Source of the DNA: Methanobacteriota archaeon | GTDB taxonomy: Archaea; Thermoplasmatota; Thermoplasmata; RBG-16-68-12; JAJISG01 | NCBI GenBank assembly: GCA_030594205.1 | Contig: JAUVFR010000013.1 | Span: 1-36,722, forward strand | Length of the DNA: 36,722 nt | Direction: 5' to 3' | Shown here: one piece after another, positions 23,556 through 31,583 of the stretch | Position numbering within the stretch: position 1 is the stretch's first letter | Layout of the letters: each line of letters opens with the position of its first letter | Translations under genes and position numbers: made by a program | The notes under the pieces: generated by a model | Seen by the model: only the letters and a program-made list of their open reading frames with translations | Databases searched by the model: none | What the model was told of the DNA's origin: nothing

Positions 23556-23822
23556 TCAGGCTTCCGGCAGGGATACCTCCACCAGGTTGTCTTCGAATTT
23601 TGTCGCCTTGATCCTGATCCGCCGGGGCGGCTTCTGGATGCCCCGCGCCCAGAGCTCCTCGTTCACCCGCGGATCGATCCAGACGTCCTCCGCCGCCGCT
23701 TTCATGTGACGCTGGACGAAGGTCCGGATGATCTTGATCGCACCCGGGACCCGTTTCGTCCGGGGCAGGTCCCAGGCCTTCCGCAGGGGGACCGTGAGAA
23801 CGCGCTCCTCCTCGTCAACCAT
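23556..23822 (-). CDS. rpl31e: Ribosomal protein L31e
   Basis: The 88-residue protein begins MVDEEERVLTVPLRKAWDLP and contains IRTFVQRHMKAAAEDVWIDP and PRRIRIKATKFED, the L31e landmarks. It lies at the peptide exit tunnel rim. The ATG is one base downstream of the rpl39e stop. Length is normal. Confidence 0.95.
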   Translation of the reverse strand: MVDEEERVLTVPLRKAWDLPRTKRVPGAIKIIRTFVQRHMKAAAEDVWIDPRVNEELWARGIQKPPRRIRIKATKFEDNLVEVSLPEA

Positions 23823-23823
23823 G

Positions 23824-23982
23824 CTATCCCTTGTCCAGTCTGTACCCCCGCCACTGCCTTCGCTTGGGGTGGCGGAGGAACCGCCGGGAGGTGCGGACGA
23901 TCACCCACGCGGGCACCCTGCGGTTGCTGTTGGTCGCCTTCTGCAATCTTCGCTTCATGGCGTGGGGCTTGTGTCGGGTCAT
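23824..23982 (-). CDS. rpl39e: Ribosomal protein L39e
   Basis: I translated this 52-residue, strongly basic protein directly. It reads [20 protein letters not shown] at the start and WRGYRLDKG at the end, with the conserved N-R-R-V-P-x-W-V motif in the middle. L39e lines the exit tunnel. Its ATG shares one base with the PDCD5 stop (TAATG), and rpl31e follows after one base. Confidence 0.95.
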   Translation of the reverse strand: MTRHKPHAMKRRLQKATNSNRRVPAWVIVRTSRRFLRHPKRRQWRGYRLDKG

Positions 23983-24311
23983 TAGCGCCTCTCGATGTTG
24001 ATCTCTCGCTTCTTCGGGATGATGGCTCGGAGGATCTGGCGGAGGGAGGCGTCGTCGATGGCCTTGTTGATGCGTCCGGATTGCGCCAACGCGATGAGGC
24101 GGTTTTCGATGTCCTGGGCGAGGTCAGGGTAAGCCAGTGTAATCCGTCCAAGGCGTTCCCGGGCCTCCGGGCGCAGAATCTGCCGGAGGATGGTCTGGCG
24201 CTGCGCCTGGGCCTGCGCGGCGACCTCCTCCTGGGCCTCCCGATCGACGGAGTGGCGCTGGAGCTCCTCCAACTTCCTGCGCCGAATCGCCTCAAGCTCC
24301 TTCTCGTCCAT
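23982..24311 (-). CDS. PDCD5/TFAR19 family DNA-binding protein
   Basis: The 109-residue protein is mostly helical: [18 protein letters not shown], then [20 protein letters not shown] and the triple-helix core [19 protein letters not shown]. Archaeal members bind DNA weakly; the human relative is linked to apoptosis and to the TRiC chaperonin. ATG 24311 has a GAGGTG site at good spacing; GTG 24317 is an alternative. Its position between rps19e and rpl39e is conserved in archaea. Confidence 0.94.
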   Translation of the reverse strand: MDEKELEAIRRRKLEELQRHSVDREAQEEVAAQAQAQRQTILRQILRPEARERLGRITLAYPDLAQDIENRLIALAQSGRINKAIDDASLRQILRAIIPKKREINIERR

Positions 24312-24318
24312 GGACACC

Positions 24319-24774
24319 TCAGAGGTACTTCGCGAGCTCCGGTCGTTTCTTCGCCATGCGCGTCATGATCTGGCGGGCCTTCCCGTCGAGATACGATTGG
24401 CCCTTGGGGGTAATGGATCGGCCCCCCTTGTCGCCCTTCTTGACATATCCCAGTCCCTCCAGCTGAGTGAGGCAGGTGCGAATCACGGAGCGACTCCCCT
24501 TCCGGGGGTGGTAAGGCGAGGATCCCGCATCCCGCGCCCCTCCGAACTCCCCTGCAAGGCGCTCGGTGCCTACGGGTCCCCGGATGTAGACCTTGCGAAG
24601 GACGGCGGCGAGGCGGGTGTGCCACCAATCCTTTTTGGAGGGGGATTTCTCCCGATGGACGCCCGTCTTGACGAAGGGTGCCCAAGGAGGAGGCTGGGCC
24701 TGCTTCGCCTTCCGAAGGTCTGAAGCCACCGCCTCAACGAGGAGATCGTGAGGGACGTCGTACACCGTGGTCAT
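24319..24774 (-). CDS. rps19e: Ribosomal protein S19e
   Basis: The 151-residue protein begins MTTVYDVPHDLLVEAVASDL and has the winged-helix S19e core (DWWHTRLAAVLRKVYIRGPV and RTCLTQLEGLGYVKKGDKGG). It is needed for small-subunit maturation. ATG 24774 matches the family start; a TTG at 24789 would add five residues. It is the first gene of the five-gene operon and is divergent from ubiX. Confidence 0.95.
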   Translation of the reverse strand: MTTVYDVPHDLLVEAVASDLRKAKQAQPPPWAPFVKTGVHREKSPSKKDWWHTRLAAVLRKVYIRGPVGTERLAGEFGGARDAGSSPYHPRKGSRSVIRTCLTQLEGLGYVKKGDKGGRSITPKGQSYLDGKARQIMTRMAKKRPELAKYL

Positions 24775-24804
24775 GAGTGCGTTCGACAAATAGAGAGGGC
24801 GGGA

Positions 24805-24812
24805 CCTAAAAC
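24805..24812 (-). promoter_or_regulatory. TATA-like box of the rps19e operon
   Basis: GTTTTAGG on the minus strand, about 35 bases before ATG 24774, giving a leader of roughly eight bases. Confidence 0.45.
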
Positions 24813-24849
24813 GTTTCGCCCCGGCCAGGCTCCTGGCCGGCCGCCTAGG

Positions 24850-24855
24850 TATAAG
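24850..24855 (+). promoter_or_regulatory. TATA box of ubiX
   Basis: GGTATAAGAG centred about 29 bases before ATG 24882; the message is leaderless or nearly so. Confidence 0.6.
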
Positions 24856-24881
24856 AGGGCGCGGTCCCTCCGTTTGTCGAT

Positions 24882-25433
24882 ATGCGCCTCGCGGTATGCA
24901 TCACGGGGGCCTCGGGGGCCCCTTACGCGTACCGACTGCTCCGTGCGTTGAAGGGGCAAGCGGAGCTGGTCATCTCGCCAGAGGGGGAGGAGGTCATCCG
25001 AACCGAGACGGGTCGTTCGCCCAAGGATTTCAAGTCCCTCGCGTCGGCCTGGTATGCCAACGATGACTTCCACGCCCCTCTTGCCTCCGGAAGCGCCCCC
25101 CTCGACGCCTTGGCCATCGTGCCCTGCTCGATGAACACCCTCTCCAAAATCGCCCTGGGTCTCTCCGATAACCTGATCACCCGCGCGGCCGCCGTCACGC
25201 TGAAAGAGGGGCGGAAGCTCGTCCTCGTGCCACGCGAGACCCCGCTGAGTGCCGTCCACCTCGAGCACATGCTGACCATCGCGCGACTTGGGGGCACGGT
25301 CCTTCCGGCGATGCCCGGCTTCTACCACAACCCGGAGACGATGGACGACCTCGTGGACTTCGTGGTCGCTCGCATCCTCGACCACCTAGGCGTGGAGCAC
25401 GACCTCATGCGGCCCTGGGCGACGAAGGCGTAG
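24882..25433 (+). CDS. ubiX: Flavin prenyltransferase UbiX
   Basis: The 183-residue flavoprotein joins dimethylallyl phosphate to FMN to make the prenylated flavin used by UbiD-type decarboxylases. Marks are LAVCITGASGAPYAYRLLRA at the start, IVPCSMNTLSKIALGLSDNL near 85-104 and VPRETPLSAVHLEHML near 122-137, plus PAMPGFYHNPETMDDLVDF. No ubiD gene is in the window. The enzyme commonly serves quinone synthesis, which fits the isoprenoid genes downstream, but that link is an inference. Confidence 0.95.
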   Translation: MRLAVCITGASGAPYAYRLLRALKGQAELVISPEGEEVIRTETGRSPKDFKSLASAWYANDDFHAPLASGSAPLDALAIVPCSMNTLSKIALGLSDNLITRAAAVTLKEGRKLVLVPRETPLSAVHLEHMLTIARLGGTVLPAMPGFYHNPETMDDLVDFVVARILDHLGVEHDLMRPWATKA

Positions 25434-25486
25434 GCATCCGGAGTGGGCCACGACTATTCTCCTCGGACCCCTTGCACCGCCGAAAC

Positions 25487-25493
25487 CTTTTAC
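25487..25493 (+). promoter_or_regulatory. TATA-like box of the TrmB-GGR operon
   Basis: CTTTTAC is centred 26-27 bases before ATG 25516, which supports that start over TTG 25498. Confidence 0.45.
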
Positions 25494-25515
25494 GGACTTG
25501 GGGGATGGCAAGGCA

Positions 25516-26259
25516 ATGGAGGACGTCCTGGAGGGTCTTGGCAAGAAACTCGATCTACAACAGAACACGCAGGAGGCGAGCGCCGTCCTCCAATCCTTGG
25601 GACTTTCGGCCTACGAGGCCCGGGCGTACATCGCCCTGGTCGCTCATGGCTACGGGAACGCGGAGACCATTTCCCAAACCTCCCGGATCCCGCGAACGTC
25701 AGCATACAAGGTCCTTTCCAGCCTCTGCGACAAGGGATACGCGATATCGACCCGCGGACGCCCTATGATCTTCAAACCCGAGGCCCCGGAGAAGGTGAAG
25801 AACGACGTCCTGCATCGGGTGTCCTCGCTTTTCGACCATCTCCAGGCCCTGCATGAAGTTCTCATGGACAAGGGCGAGCCCCAGCTCATCTACACGATTC
25901 AGGGGAAGCAGCGAGTCCTCAGCAAGATTGCCGAGCTCTTGGACACGGCGACGCGAACCTTCATCATCTCCACACCCACGCTGGCCGAGGTACGGGAAAC
26001 GTTGAACAAACGCATCGAGGCGGCCGTAAAACGGGGCGTCCGGGCGACCGTGATTACGGAGCCGAACCAGCGGGTTCTTCCCGGCGCAGACATCGTGCGG
26101 AAGCAGGGTCTCATCGCGACGGACATCATCGCGGACGGGGAACGGGCCCTCATCGCTTCGCCGGACCTCAACGCGTGCGGGTACACTGACAACGCCTCCC
26201 TCGCCAAGCACCTCGAGAATTTCCTCCTGATCCTCATGGAAGGCCAGTGGGAGCCGTGA
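25516..26259 (+). CDS. TrmB family transcriptional regulator
   Basis: The 247-residue protein has an N-terminal winged helix (VLQSLGLSAYEARAYIALVA, then ISQTSRIPRTSAYKVLSSL) followed by a coiled segment (VSSLFDHLQALHEVLMD) and a phospholipase D-like C-terminal domain. That architecture is the TrmB-like group that senses small molecules and represses or activates transport and metabolic genes. The sugar-binding part of classical TrmB is not evident. Its stop overlaps the start of a geranylgeranyl reductase gene, so it may control membrane lipid genes. ATG 25516 is chosen from the promoter spacing. Confidence 0.88.
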   Translation: MEDVLEGLGKKLDLQQNTQEASAVLQSLGLSAYEARAYIALVAHGYGNAETISQTSRIPRTSAYKVLSSLCDKGYAISTRGRPMIFKPEAPEKVKNDVLHRVSSLFDHLQALHEVLMDKGEPQLIYTIQGKQRVLSKIAELLDTATRTFIISTPTLAEVRETLNKRIEAAVKRGVRATVITEPNQRVLPGADIVRKQGLIATDIIADGERALIASPDLNACGYTDNASLAKHLENFLLILMEGQWEP

Positions 26260-27437
26260 ACGAGGTCTTCGACGTCCTCGTCATCGGCGGCGGCCCGGTG
26301 GGCGGCTACACGGCCCAGAAGGTGGCGGAAGCCGGCCGGGATGTGGCCATCCTCGAAGAACACCGCGAAATCGGAGAACCCGTTCAGTGCGGAGGCATCT
26401 TCACGCCGCGGGTCATGGACATGGTGGACTGCCGGAACACGATCCTGACCGACATCCATGGCTGTGAGTTCTACTCCCCCAGCGGCCGGGAGCTCGTCGT
26501 CGATGGCGGGGAGACGGAAGCCGTCGTGGTGGACCGGGCCGCCTTTGATCGCGAGGTAGTCAAAGGCGCGCTGCATGCCGGCGCCACGGTCTACCTCGGG
26601 ACCCTTGCGACGGGCGTCGAGCGAGATGGCGGTGATCTCATCGTGCATGCCCGAGGAAACGGTGAAGCCGAGACCTTCAGGTGTAAGGTCCTCGTCGGAA
26701 CGGACGGGGTGAAGGGAAACGTCACGGGATGGTTCGGGTTGGGTCGGCCATACCGGATCCTGCCTGGGTTCGAAGCCGACGTCGTCGGCGCAGAGTATAC
26801 CAGCGGTTACGTCAAGGTCTTCACGGGCCAGGCGGTCGCTCCGGGTTTCTTTGCGTGGCTTGTACCCGGCGCCCGTACGGCCCGGGCCGGCCTCTGCCTA
26901 GGCCAGGGGAACGCCCGACCCTACCTGAATCGGATGTTCACGGACGGACCCCCCTCCCGCTTCCTTGCCAACGCCCAGACCCTGGGCTACATCACTGGAG
27001 GCATCCCGATCGGTGTGGCCAAGCGGACCTACGACAACGGAGTTATGATCGCGGGCGACGCGGCTTTCCAGGCTAAGGCCACGAGCGGGGGCGGCATCTT
27101 CACCGGGCTCGTCTGCGCCGAGGCGTGCGCCCGCACGGCGGTCGAGGCCCTAAACGCAGGTGATACCTCGGCCGCGTTCCTGTCCCGGTACGAGACCCGG
27201 TGGAAGAAAGCCATCGGCAAGGAGCTGAGTCTGTACCTGTACCTACACCGGGCCTTTGTGAAGCTCAGCGATCCCCAGCTGGAGAACCTCTTCATGCTCC
27301 TCCAGAATCCGCGGCTCCTGCGAATCATCAACCAGCAGGGCGACATCGACTACCCCGGCCGGGCGATCCTGGCTCTCCTCAAGGAAGAACCGCGTCTCCT
27401 CAAGTTCCTGGGACCCGCCCTCCGGGCCGTCTTCTAG
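26256..27437 (+). CDS. Geranylgeranyl reductase family FAD enzyme (first copy)
   Basis: The 393-residue flavoprotein begins with a dinucleotide-binding fold (DVLVIGGGPVGGYTAQKVAE), then the family motif EIGEPVQCGGIF near 45-56, and a second FAD motif (NGVMIAGDAAFQAKATSGGG near 266). Members saturate the isoprenoid chains of archaeal lipids or quinones. GTG 26256 sits in the TrmB stop (GTGA), so the two are coupled; GTG 26247 would add three residues. The stop overlaps the convergent aCPSF2-type gene by four bases. A second, divergent copy lies at 28737-29819. Confidence 0.9.
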   Translation: MNEVFDVLVIGGGPVGGYTAQKVAEAGRDVAILEEHREIGEPVQCGGIFTPRVMDMVDCRNTILTDIHGCEFYSPSGRELVVDGGETEAVVVDRAAFDREVVKGALHAGATVYLGTLATGVERDGGDLIVHARGNGEAETFRCKVLVGTDGVKGNVTGWFGLGRPYRILPGFEADVVGAEYTSGYVKVFTGQAVAPGFFAWLVPGARTARAGLCLGQGNARPYLNRMFTDGPPSRFLANAQTLGYITGGIPIGVAKRTYDNGVMIAGDAAFQAKATSGGGIFTGLVCAEACARTAVEALNAGDTSAAFLSRYETRWKKAIGKELSLYLYLHRAFVKLSDPQLENLFMLLQNPRLLRIINQQGDIDYPGRAILALLKEEPRLLKFLGPALRAVF

Positions 27438-28657
27438 AGCGTGTGGCGCTCGCCGTCCTCCGGCAAGACGACGTCCCTGCCTTCCAACGCCTCCGCCAGC
27501 TCCTCGCGGGCATCCCCGTGCATGAGCACGACGCGCGTCGGATCGCAGCCCTCCACGAACTCCACGAGCTTGGCATGCCCGGCGTGGGCGGAGAAATCGT
27601 GGGAAGAGACCTCGGCCTCCACGGGGACACGTACGCCCTGCAATTCGATGTTGCGTGTGTCCAGCAGCAGGCGCCCGTTCGTGCCCTCCACCTGATAGCC
27701 GGTCAGCAGGACCTCGCTCTGCAGGTCATCTTTCAGCGCGGCGAGGTAGTGCAAGACAGGTCCCCCGGACAGCATGCCTCCCGTGGTGAGGATTACGTCC
27801 CCGCGCAAGGCGCGATCCCGGGCCGCCTGCGAGTGGACGATGCGCGCTCGGCCCAGAGCCCGCTCGTATCGCTTGGGGGAACGGATGAAACGACGATGGC
27901 GCTGGTACATGCGCGCCACCTGCCGTCCCATCCCGTCCACCCAAATCTCGTGATCCGTCTCGGCGAGAACCATGAGAACCTCTTGGGTCCGGGCGACGGC
28001 GAAACAAGGGACGAGGGCCGTCCCGCCCCGCTCCACCACCTCGTCGATCCGGGCGAGGAACTGGGCCTCGGTCTGGGCCCGATCCGGATGGTGACGACCC
28101 GCGTACGTGGACTCCAGAACGAGGACGTCGCAAGGCACAGGCTGCGTGCCGCGGACGAGATGCGTGTCGATGGTCTGGAGATCGCCGGTAAAGAGGACGG
28201 TCTCCCGGTCATTGATGCGGAACATGGAGGACCCGGGAATGTGCCCCGCCGAATGGACATCCACTTCCAGGTTGCCCACCTGGAACGTGTCGCCATAATC
28301 GACGGCCACGACACTCTGGTTCATGGTCTGGACGTCCTCCCGGTCGAAGGGCTCCGGATAGCCCTCGGCGGCGCTGATCTTGAGGCTGTCCTTCAGAAGG
28401 AGGTTTGCGACCTCCTGGGTGACGGGGGTCATGTAAGTCTTCGTCTCCGACTGACGCGAGACGACGGGGACCATCCCGCAATGGTCCAGATGCGAATGGC
28501 TCAGGAGGAGAGCGTCCACAGGCGGGGCCTCCATGGGGTACTGGGGAGGGTCCGATGGGGCCAGCCCGTAGTCGCAGAGCAGTGTGGTCCCTTGATCGCG
28601 TAGGAGCATGCCGAGGCGACCGACCTCCGCGGCTCCACCCAAGAATTGGATGTCCAT
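27434..28657 (-). CDS. MBL/beta-CASP nuclease (aCPSF2-like)
   Basis: The 407-residue protein combines a metallo-beta-lactamase core (LLLSHSHLDHCGMVP at 51-65; SAGHIPGSSMFRI) with a beta-CASP domain (LVLESTYAGRHHP and ILTTGGMLSGGPVLHYL, ending SSHDFSAHAGHAKLVEFV and VVLMHGDARE). It lacks the N-terminal KH domains of aCPSF1, so it fits the shorter aCPSF2 group of RNA endo/exonucleases. ATG 28657 starts the conserved MDIQFLGGAAEVG; a CTTAAG box centred about 28 bases upstream indicates a leaderless mRNA. Confidence 0.92.
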   Translation of the reverse strand: MDIQFLGGAAEVGRLGMLLRDQGTTLLCDYGLAPSDPPQYPMEAPPVDALLLSHSHLDHCGMVPVVSRQSETKTYMTPVTQEVANLLLKDSLKISAAEGYPEPFDREDVQTMNQSVVAVDYGDTFQVGNLEVDVHSAGHIPGSSMFRINDRETVLFTGDLQTIDTHLVRGTQPVPCDVLVLESTYAGRHHPDRAQTEAQFLARIDEVVERGGTALVPCFAVARTQEVLMVLAETDHEIWVDGMGRQVARMYQRHRRFIRSPKRYERALGRARIVHSQAARDRALRGDVILTTGGMLSGGPVLHYLAALKDDLQSEVLLTGYQVEGTNGRLLLDTRNIELQGVRVPVEAEVSSHDFSAHAGHAKLVEFVEGCDPTRVVLMHGDAREELAEALEGRDVVLPEDGERHTL

Positions 28658-28682
28658 TCGGGGCCTCCTAGACCCCCTCGCT

Positions 28683-28688
28683 CTTAAG
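28683..28688 (-). promoter_or_regulatory. TATA-like box of the aCPSF2-like gene
   Basis: GGCTTAAGAG on the minus strand, centred about 28 bases before ATG 28657. Confidence 0.5.
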
Positions 28689-28736
28689 CCTTCCCTGGCT
28701 GGTTCGAGGGGGGCATGGGCCGGCGAAACCCCGTCT

Positions 28737-29819
28737 CTAGCTTGTAACCCAGGAGAAGAGAGGCTCGCACCGAATGGCCGTGGCCATGGGCCGGGGCCCC
28801 AACACCCGCATGATCCGTTCGAGCCAGAAATCGCTGGGGAAGAAGAGCTCCGCGAGTTTCCGCATGCGGACGCCCACGTCCAACGTACTGCCCACCGCCG
28901 CACGCCATCCGGCTTCATACGCCTCGAGGGAGCTTCCATTCTGGAGATGATCTGCAATAGCGGCTCCCGCAATACGCGCACAAACCATGGCCGTGTTCAC
29001 GCCGCCGCCGTTCGTCGGGATGACGTGACCGGCGGCATCCCCTACCAGGAGCACGTTGCCCTTCACGGTACGGGGGACACTGCCCATCTCCGGCACCCAA
29101 CCCCCCGTCCGGCCGTCCGCGGTGAAGCCCATGTGATCGAGAAATTGCTGGAGGAGGCCATCCAGGCGTCCTTCATACTTCGGCCAGACCCCGAGTCCGA
29201 CGTTGGCGGCTCCGCGCTTGGGGATGACCCACGCGTACCCTCCGGGCGCCGGGCTCCCGAAATGGATGTCCAGGGAATCTCCGAACGTTCCCTCGACCTC
29301 GCAGGTGATTGCCGCGGCCAGGGGGGAGGGGGAGGGGAGGCCGACCGACTTGGCGACCGTAGAGTGGGGACCGTCTGCTCCCACGACGATTCGCCCTTCG
29401 AACGTCCCTCGGGAGGTTTCCACCCTGTTTCCCCGGACCCGGCGGACGCGGGAATGCGTGAGGATCTCGGCCCCTTCTCGCTCGGCCAGACGGGCCCAGT
29501 GGGGATCCACCCGATCCCGGGATACCGTATAGCCCTCAAAGGGGACGTCGTAGCTTCGGCCCGAGGGGCTGAAAATCCGAATGACGTGAGTCCGAGCTTC
29601 CTTGAGCGACGCAGGGAGGTCGAAGAGGGAGGCCACCTCGCCGGCAAGTGGGAACAAGGCCTCCACCTCGCGGTTGGAAGCCATGTACTCCCCGCACTGG
29701 ACGGGGAAACCAATGGTCCTCCGCCGCTCGAGGACCAGGGTTCGTAGCCCTCGCAGGGCTGTGTAGCGTGCGGTCGTGCTTCCCGCGGGTCCGGCCCCGA
29801 CGACGACTACGTCGTAGAT
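28737..29819 (-). CDS. Geranylgeranyl reductase family FAD enzyme (second copy), apparent ATC start
   Basis: The reading frame continues upstream of the first ATG (29684) into a clear FAD-binding fold, IYDVVVVGAGPAGSTTARYT, then GFPVQCGEYM, the family motif. Later marks are VVGADGPHSTVAKSVGL and NVLLVGDAAGHVIPTNGGGV. No ATG, GTG or TTG occurs in frame before 29684. The ATC at 29819 follows GGGGGTGA, a near-perfect ribosome site, four bases upstream. Either ATC is the start, or one base is missing (a GTG at 29827 would then give MKPIYDVVVV). The enzyme would saturate an isoprenoid chain; its operon with a methyltransferase and a polyprenyl synthase suggests a quinone tail. The 5' end overlaps the methyltransferase end by 13 bases. 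Confidence 0.82.
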   Translation of the reverse strand: MYDVVVVGAGPAGSTTARYTALRGLRTLVLERRRTIGFPVQCGEYMASNREVEALFPLAGEVASLFDLPASLKEARTHVIRIFSPSGRSYDVPFEGYTVSRDRVDPHWARLAEREGAEILTHSRVRRVRGNRVETSRGTFEGRIVVGADGPHSTVAKSVGLPSPSPLAAAITCEVEGTFGDSLDIHFGSPAPGGYAWVIPKRGAANVGLGVWPKYEGRLDGLLQQFLDHMGFTADGRTGGWVPEMGSVPRTVKGNVLLVGDAAGHVIPTNGGGVNTAMVCARIAGAAIADHLQNGSSLEAYEAGWRAAVGSTLDVGVRMRKLAELFFPSDFWLERIMRVLGPRPMATAIRCEPLFSWVTS

Positions 29820-30526
29820 GGCTTCACCCCCTCGAGGAGATACACCGCCCGGAGTTGGAGTTCCGTCGCTACGATGCGGTCGAACCCGACCTCCCGCATG
29901 AGATCGGCATAGTCCTGCCCCGGGCCGATGGCCTCATAGGTCTTCCGTAATTCCACGTAGGGGTTGCGCTTCCACGCCCGCCTGACCCGCGCCGGGACGA
30001 CGATGTCAACGAAAGCCCCGGCTCCCCTGCGAAGCCAGAAGTCCATGAGCGTGCGCTGGAGGCCCGGGGGCGGTCGGAAGAGATCGAGAATATGGAGTTC
30101 CCCTCCCGGTCGCAAGACCCGATGGACTTCCTCTAGGCCGCGCCGGCGGTCGAGAAAGTCACGAAAGGAGAAGATGCAGAACACCTTGTCCACGGTGCCC
30201 TCCCGCAACGGAATGGCCTCCGCGAGGCCACTCAACGCCACGTACCGGGGGTCGCGAAGGTGGTAGCGAGAAAATCGGAGGATCGTGCGGGAAGGCTCCA
30301 GCAGATACACCCGATGGCACGGGAGGGTCCCCGCGAAGGAGCCGGGTCCGGGACCAATCTCCAGGACCGCATCCGCGGGGGAGGCCGTCCGTGAGGCCAA
30401 CGACCGCCAGCGTTCCAATCGCCCGAAGGTCGTGGCTCGGTTCGCCCGTTCGTAGTAGGGCATGAACTCCTCGAGCGATTCGATGACGCCCTTCCACGTG
30501 GCCGGGTCGAGGCCGGACGCGACCAT
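29807..30526 (-). CDS. SAM-dependent methyltransferase (UbiE/MenG-like)
   Basis: The 239-residue protein has a class I methyltransferase fold: motif I VLEIGPGPGSFAG near 54-66, then DKVFCIFSFRDFLDRR and EVHRVLRPGGELHILDLFRP, the post-motif region typical of UbiE/MenG-type enzymes. A substrate cannot be proven, but its place between a polyprenyl diphosphate synthase (gap of ten bases) and a geranylgeranyl reductase makes quinone-ring methylation a good guess. ATG 30526 is chosen; TTG 30532 is an alternative. It ends GVKPSTT, overlapping the reductase start. Confidence 0.85.
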   Translation of the reverse strand: MVASGLDPATWKGVIESLEEFMPYYERANRATTFGRLERWRSLASRTASPADAVLEIGPGPGSFAGTLPCHRVYLLEPSRTILRFSRYHLRDPRYVALSGLAEAIPLREGTVDKVFCIFSFRDFLDRRRGLEEVHRVLRPGGELHILDLFRPPPGLQRTLMDFWLRRGAGAFVDIVVPARVRRAWKRNPYVELRKTYEAIGPGQDYADLMREVGFDRIVATELQLRAVYLLEGVKPSTT

Positions 30527-30536
30527 GACCAACAGC

Positions 30537-31508
30537 CTACGCGTCCCGATGGAGGACGAGGTCGGCTATGCGCATGAGCTCGAGCTTCTGAGGCTCGGGC
30601 CCGAGGAGGTCGAGACTCTCTTTGGCACGAACCGCGTACTCCCCCGCCCGCGCGCGGGACTCGTCGACCGCCCCTGAAGCGGCGATGATATCGATAGCGC
30701 GTAGAACCTCCTCTTCGGACTTCGGGCCTCTCCTAATGATGCCTTCCAGCTCCGTCCTTGCTGTGGCGTTTCCGTTGTTCAAGGCATGCTGGAGGAGGAG
30801 GGTCACGGTTCCCTCACGAATGTCGCTGCCTACGGGCTTGCCCGTGACGGACTCGTCCCCTACGACGTCTAAGATGTCGTCGACAATCTGGAACGCGATC
30901 CCGAGATGACGTCCGTACTCGCTCAACGCGGCGATCTGCTCCCGACTCCCTCCTCCGAGCATCGCCCCGACCCGAGCCCCGGCCGCAAAGAAGCCCGCGG
31001 TCTTTTGTTGGATGATGACGAGGTATTCCTTCTCGCTCATGCTCAGATCCCGCGCGTTCGCCTGTTGGCGGATTTCCCCTTCCGCCAGCCGGACGCAGGC
31101 TTCGGCCGTAATGTCGACGATCTCCGGGTCGAACTTCGCACCGATGGCGAAGGCCTTCGTGAAGAGGAAGTCCCCCGTAACCAAGGCATTCTGAAGCCCG
31201 TATTTCTTAAACGCCGCCGGCCGCCCCCGACGCATGACGCCGCCGTCGTTGATGTCGTCATGAAGAAGGGTCGCACTGTGCACCAGTTCCAAGGCGGCCG
31301 CGATCTGCACGGCCCGGTCCACATCCTTCCCCCCAACCACGTAGTACGAGAGTATGGTCACGGCAGGCCGGACCCGCTTCCCGCCCGCTCCGATGACGTA
31401 TCCAGCAATCTCGGTAAGCAGGGGTTCCCGGGAGTCGATACTCCGTTGAACGAGGTCCTCCACGAGGGAGAGTTCCTTAGAAATCGACAGGTCCCAGGAG
31501 CCCATCAT
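30537..31508 (-). CDS. trans-Polyprenyl diphosphate synthase
   Basis: The 323-residue enzyme condenses isopentenyl units. The first aspartate motif is LLHDDINDGGVMRRGRPA (DDxxD at 84-88), the second FQIVDDILDVVGDE (210-214), and GGKRVRP lies near 42-48. The fifth residue before the first motif is alanine (ELVHSATLLHDD), whereas archaeal geranylgeranyl diphosphate synthases usually have an aromatic residue there. Small residues at this site are known from enzymes making longer chains for quinones. The product may thus exceed C20. It is the first gene of a three-gene operon. ATG 31508 and ATG 31505 are adjacent; both fit the TATA box. Confidence 0.93.
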   Translation of the reverse strand: MMGSWDLSISKELSLVEDLVQRSIDSREPLLTEIAGYVIGAGGKRVRPAVTILSYYVVGGKDVDRAVQIAAALELVHSATLLHDDINDGGVMRRGRPAAFKKYGLQNALVTGDFLFTKAFAIGAKFDPEIVDITAEACVRLAEGEIRQQANARDLSMSEKEYLVIIQQKTAGFFAAGARVGAMLGGGSREQIAALSEYGRHLGIAFQIVDDILDVVGDESVTGKPVGSDIREGTVTLLLQHALNNGNATARTELEGIIRRGPKSEEEVLRAIDIIAASGAVDESRARAGEYAVRAKESLDLLGPEPQKLELMRIADLVLHRDA

Positions 31509-31525
31509 CGTCTCAAATCGGGGAG

Positions 31526-31536
31526 CGTATATTAGG
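31526..31536 (-). promoter_or_regulatory. TATA box of the polyprenyl synthase operon
   Basis: CCTAATATACG on the minus strand, centred 24-27 bases before the paired ATG codons, so the mRNA probably starts at or near the start codon. Confidence 0.6.
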
Positions 31537-31583
31537 TTTCCCTATTGTCCCTTCGCTGGAATTCGAGTGCCTGGCTAGACCCC

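Noticed and set aside
27200-28603. 467-codon plus-strand frame
   Set aside because: Antisense to the beta-CASP nuclease with intact metal motifs; histidine- and arginine-rich shadow.
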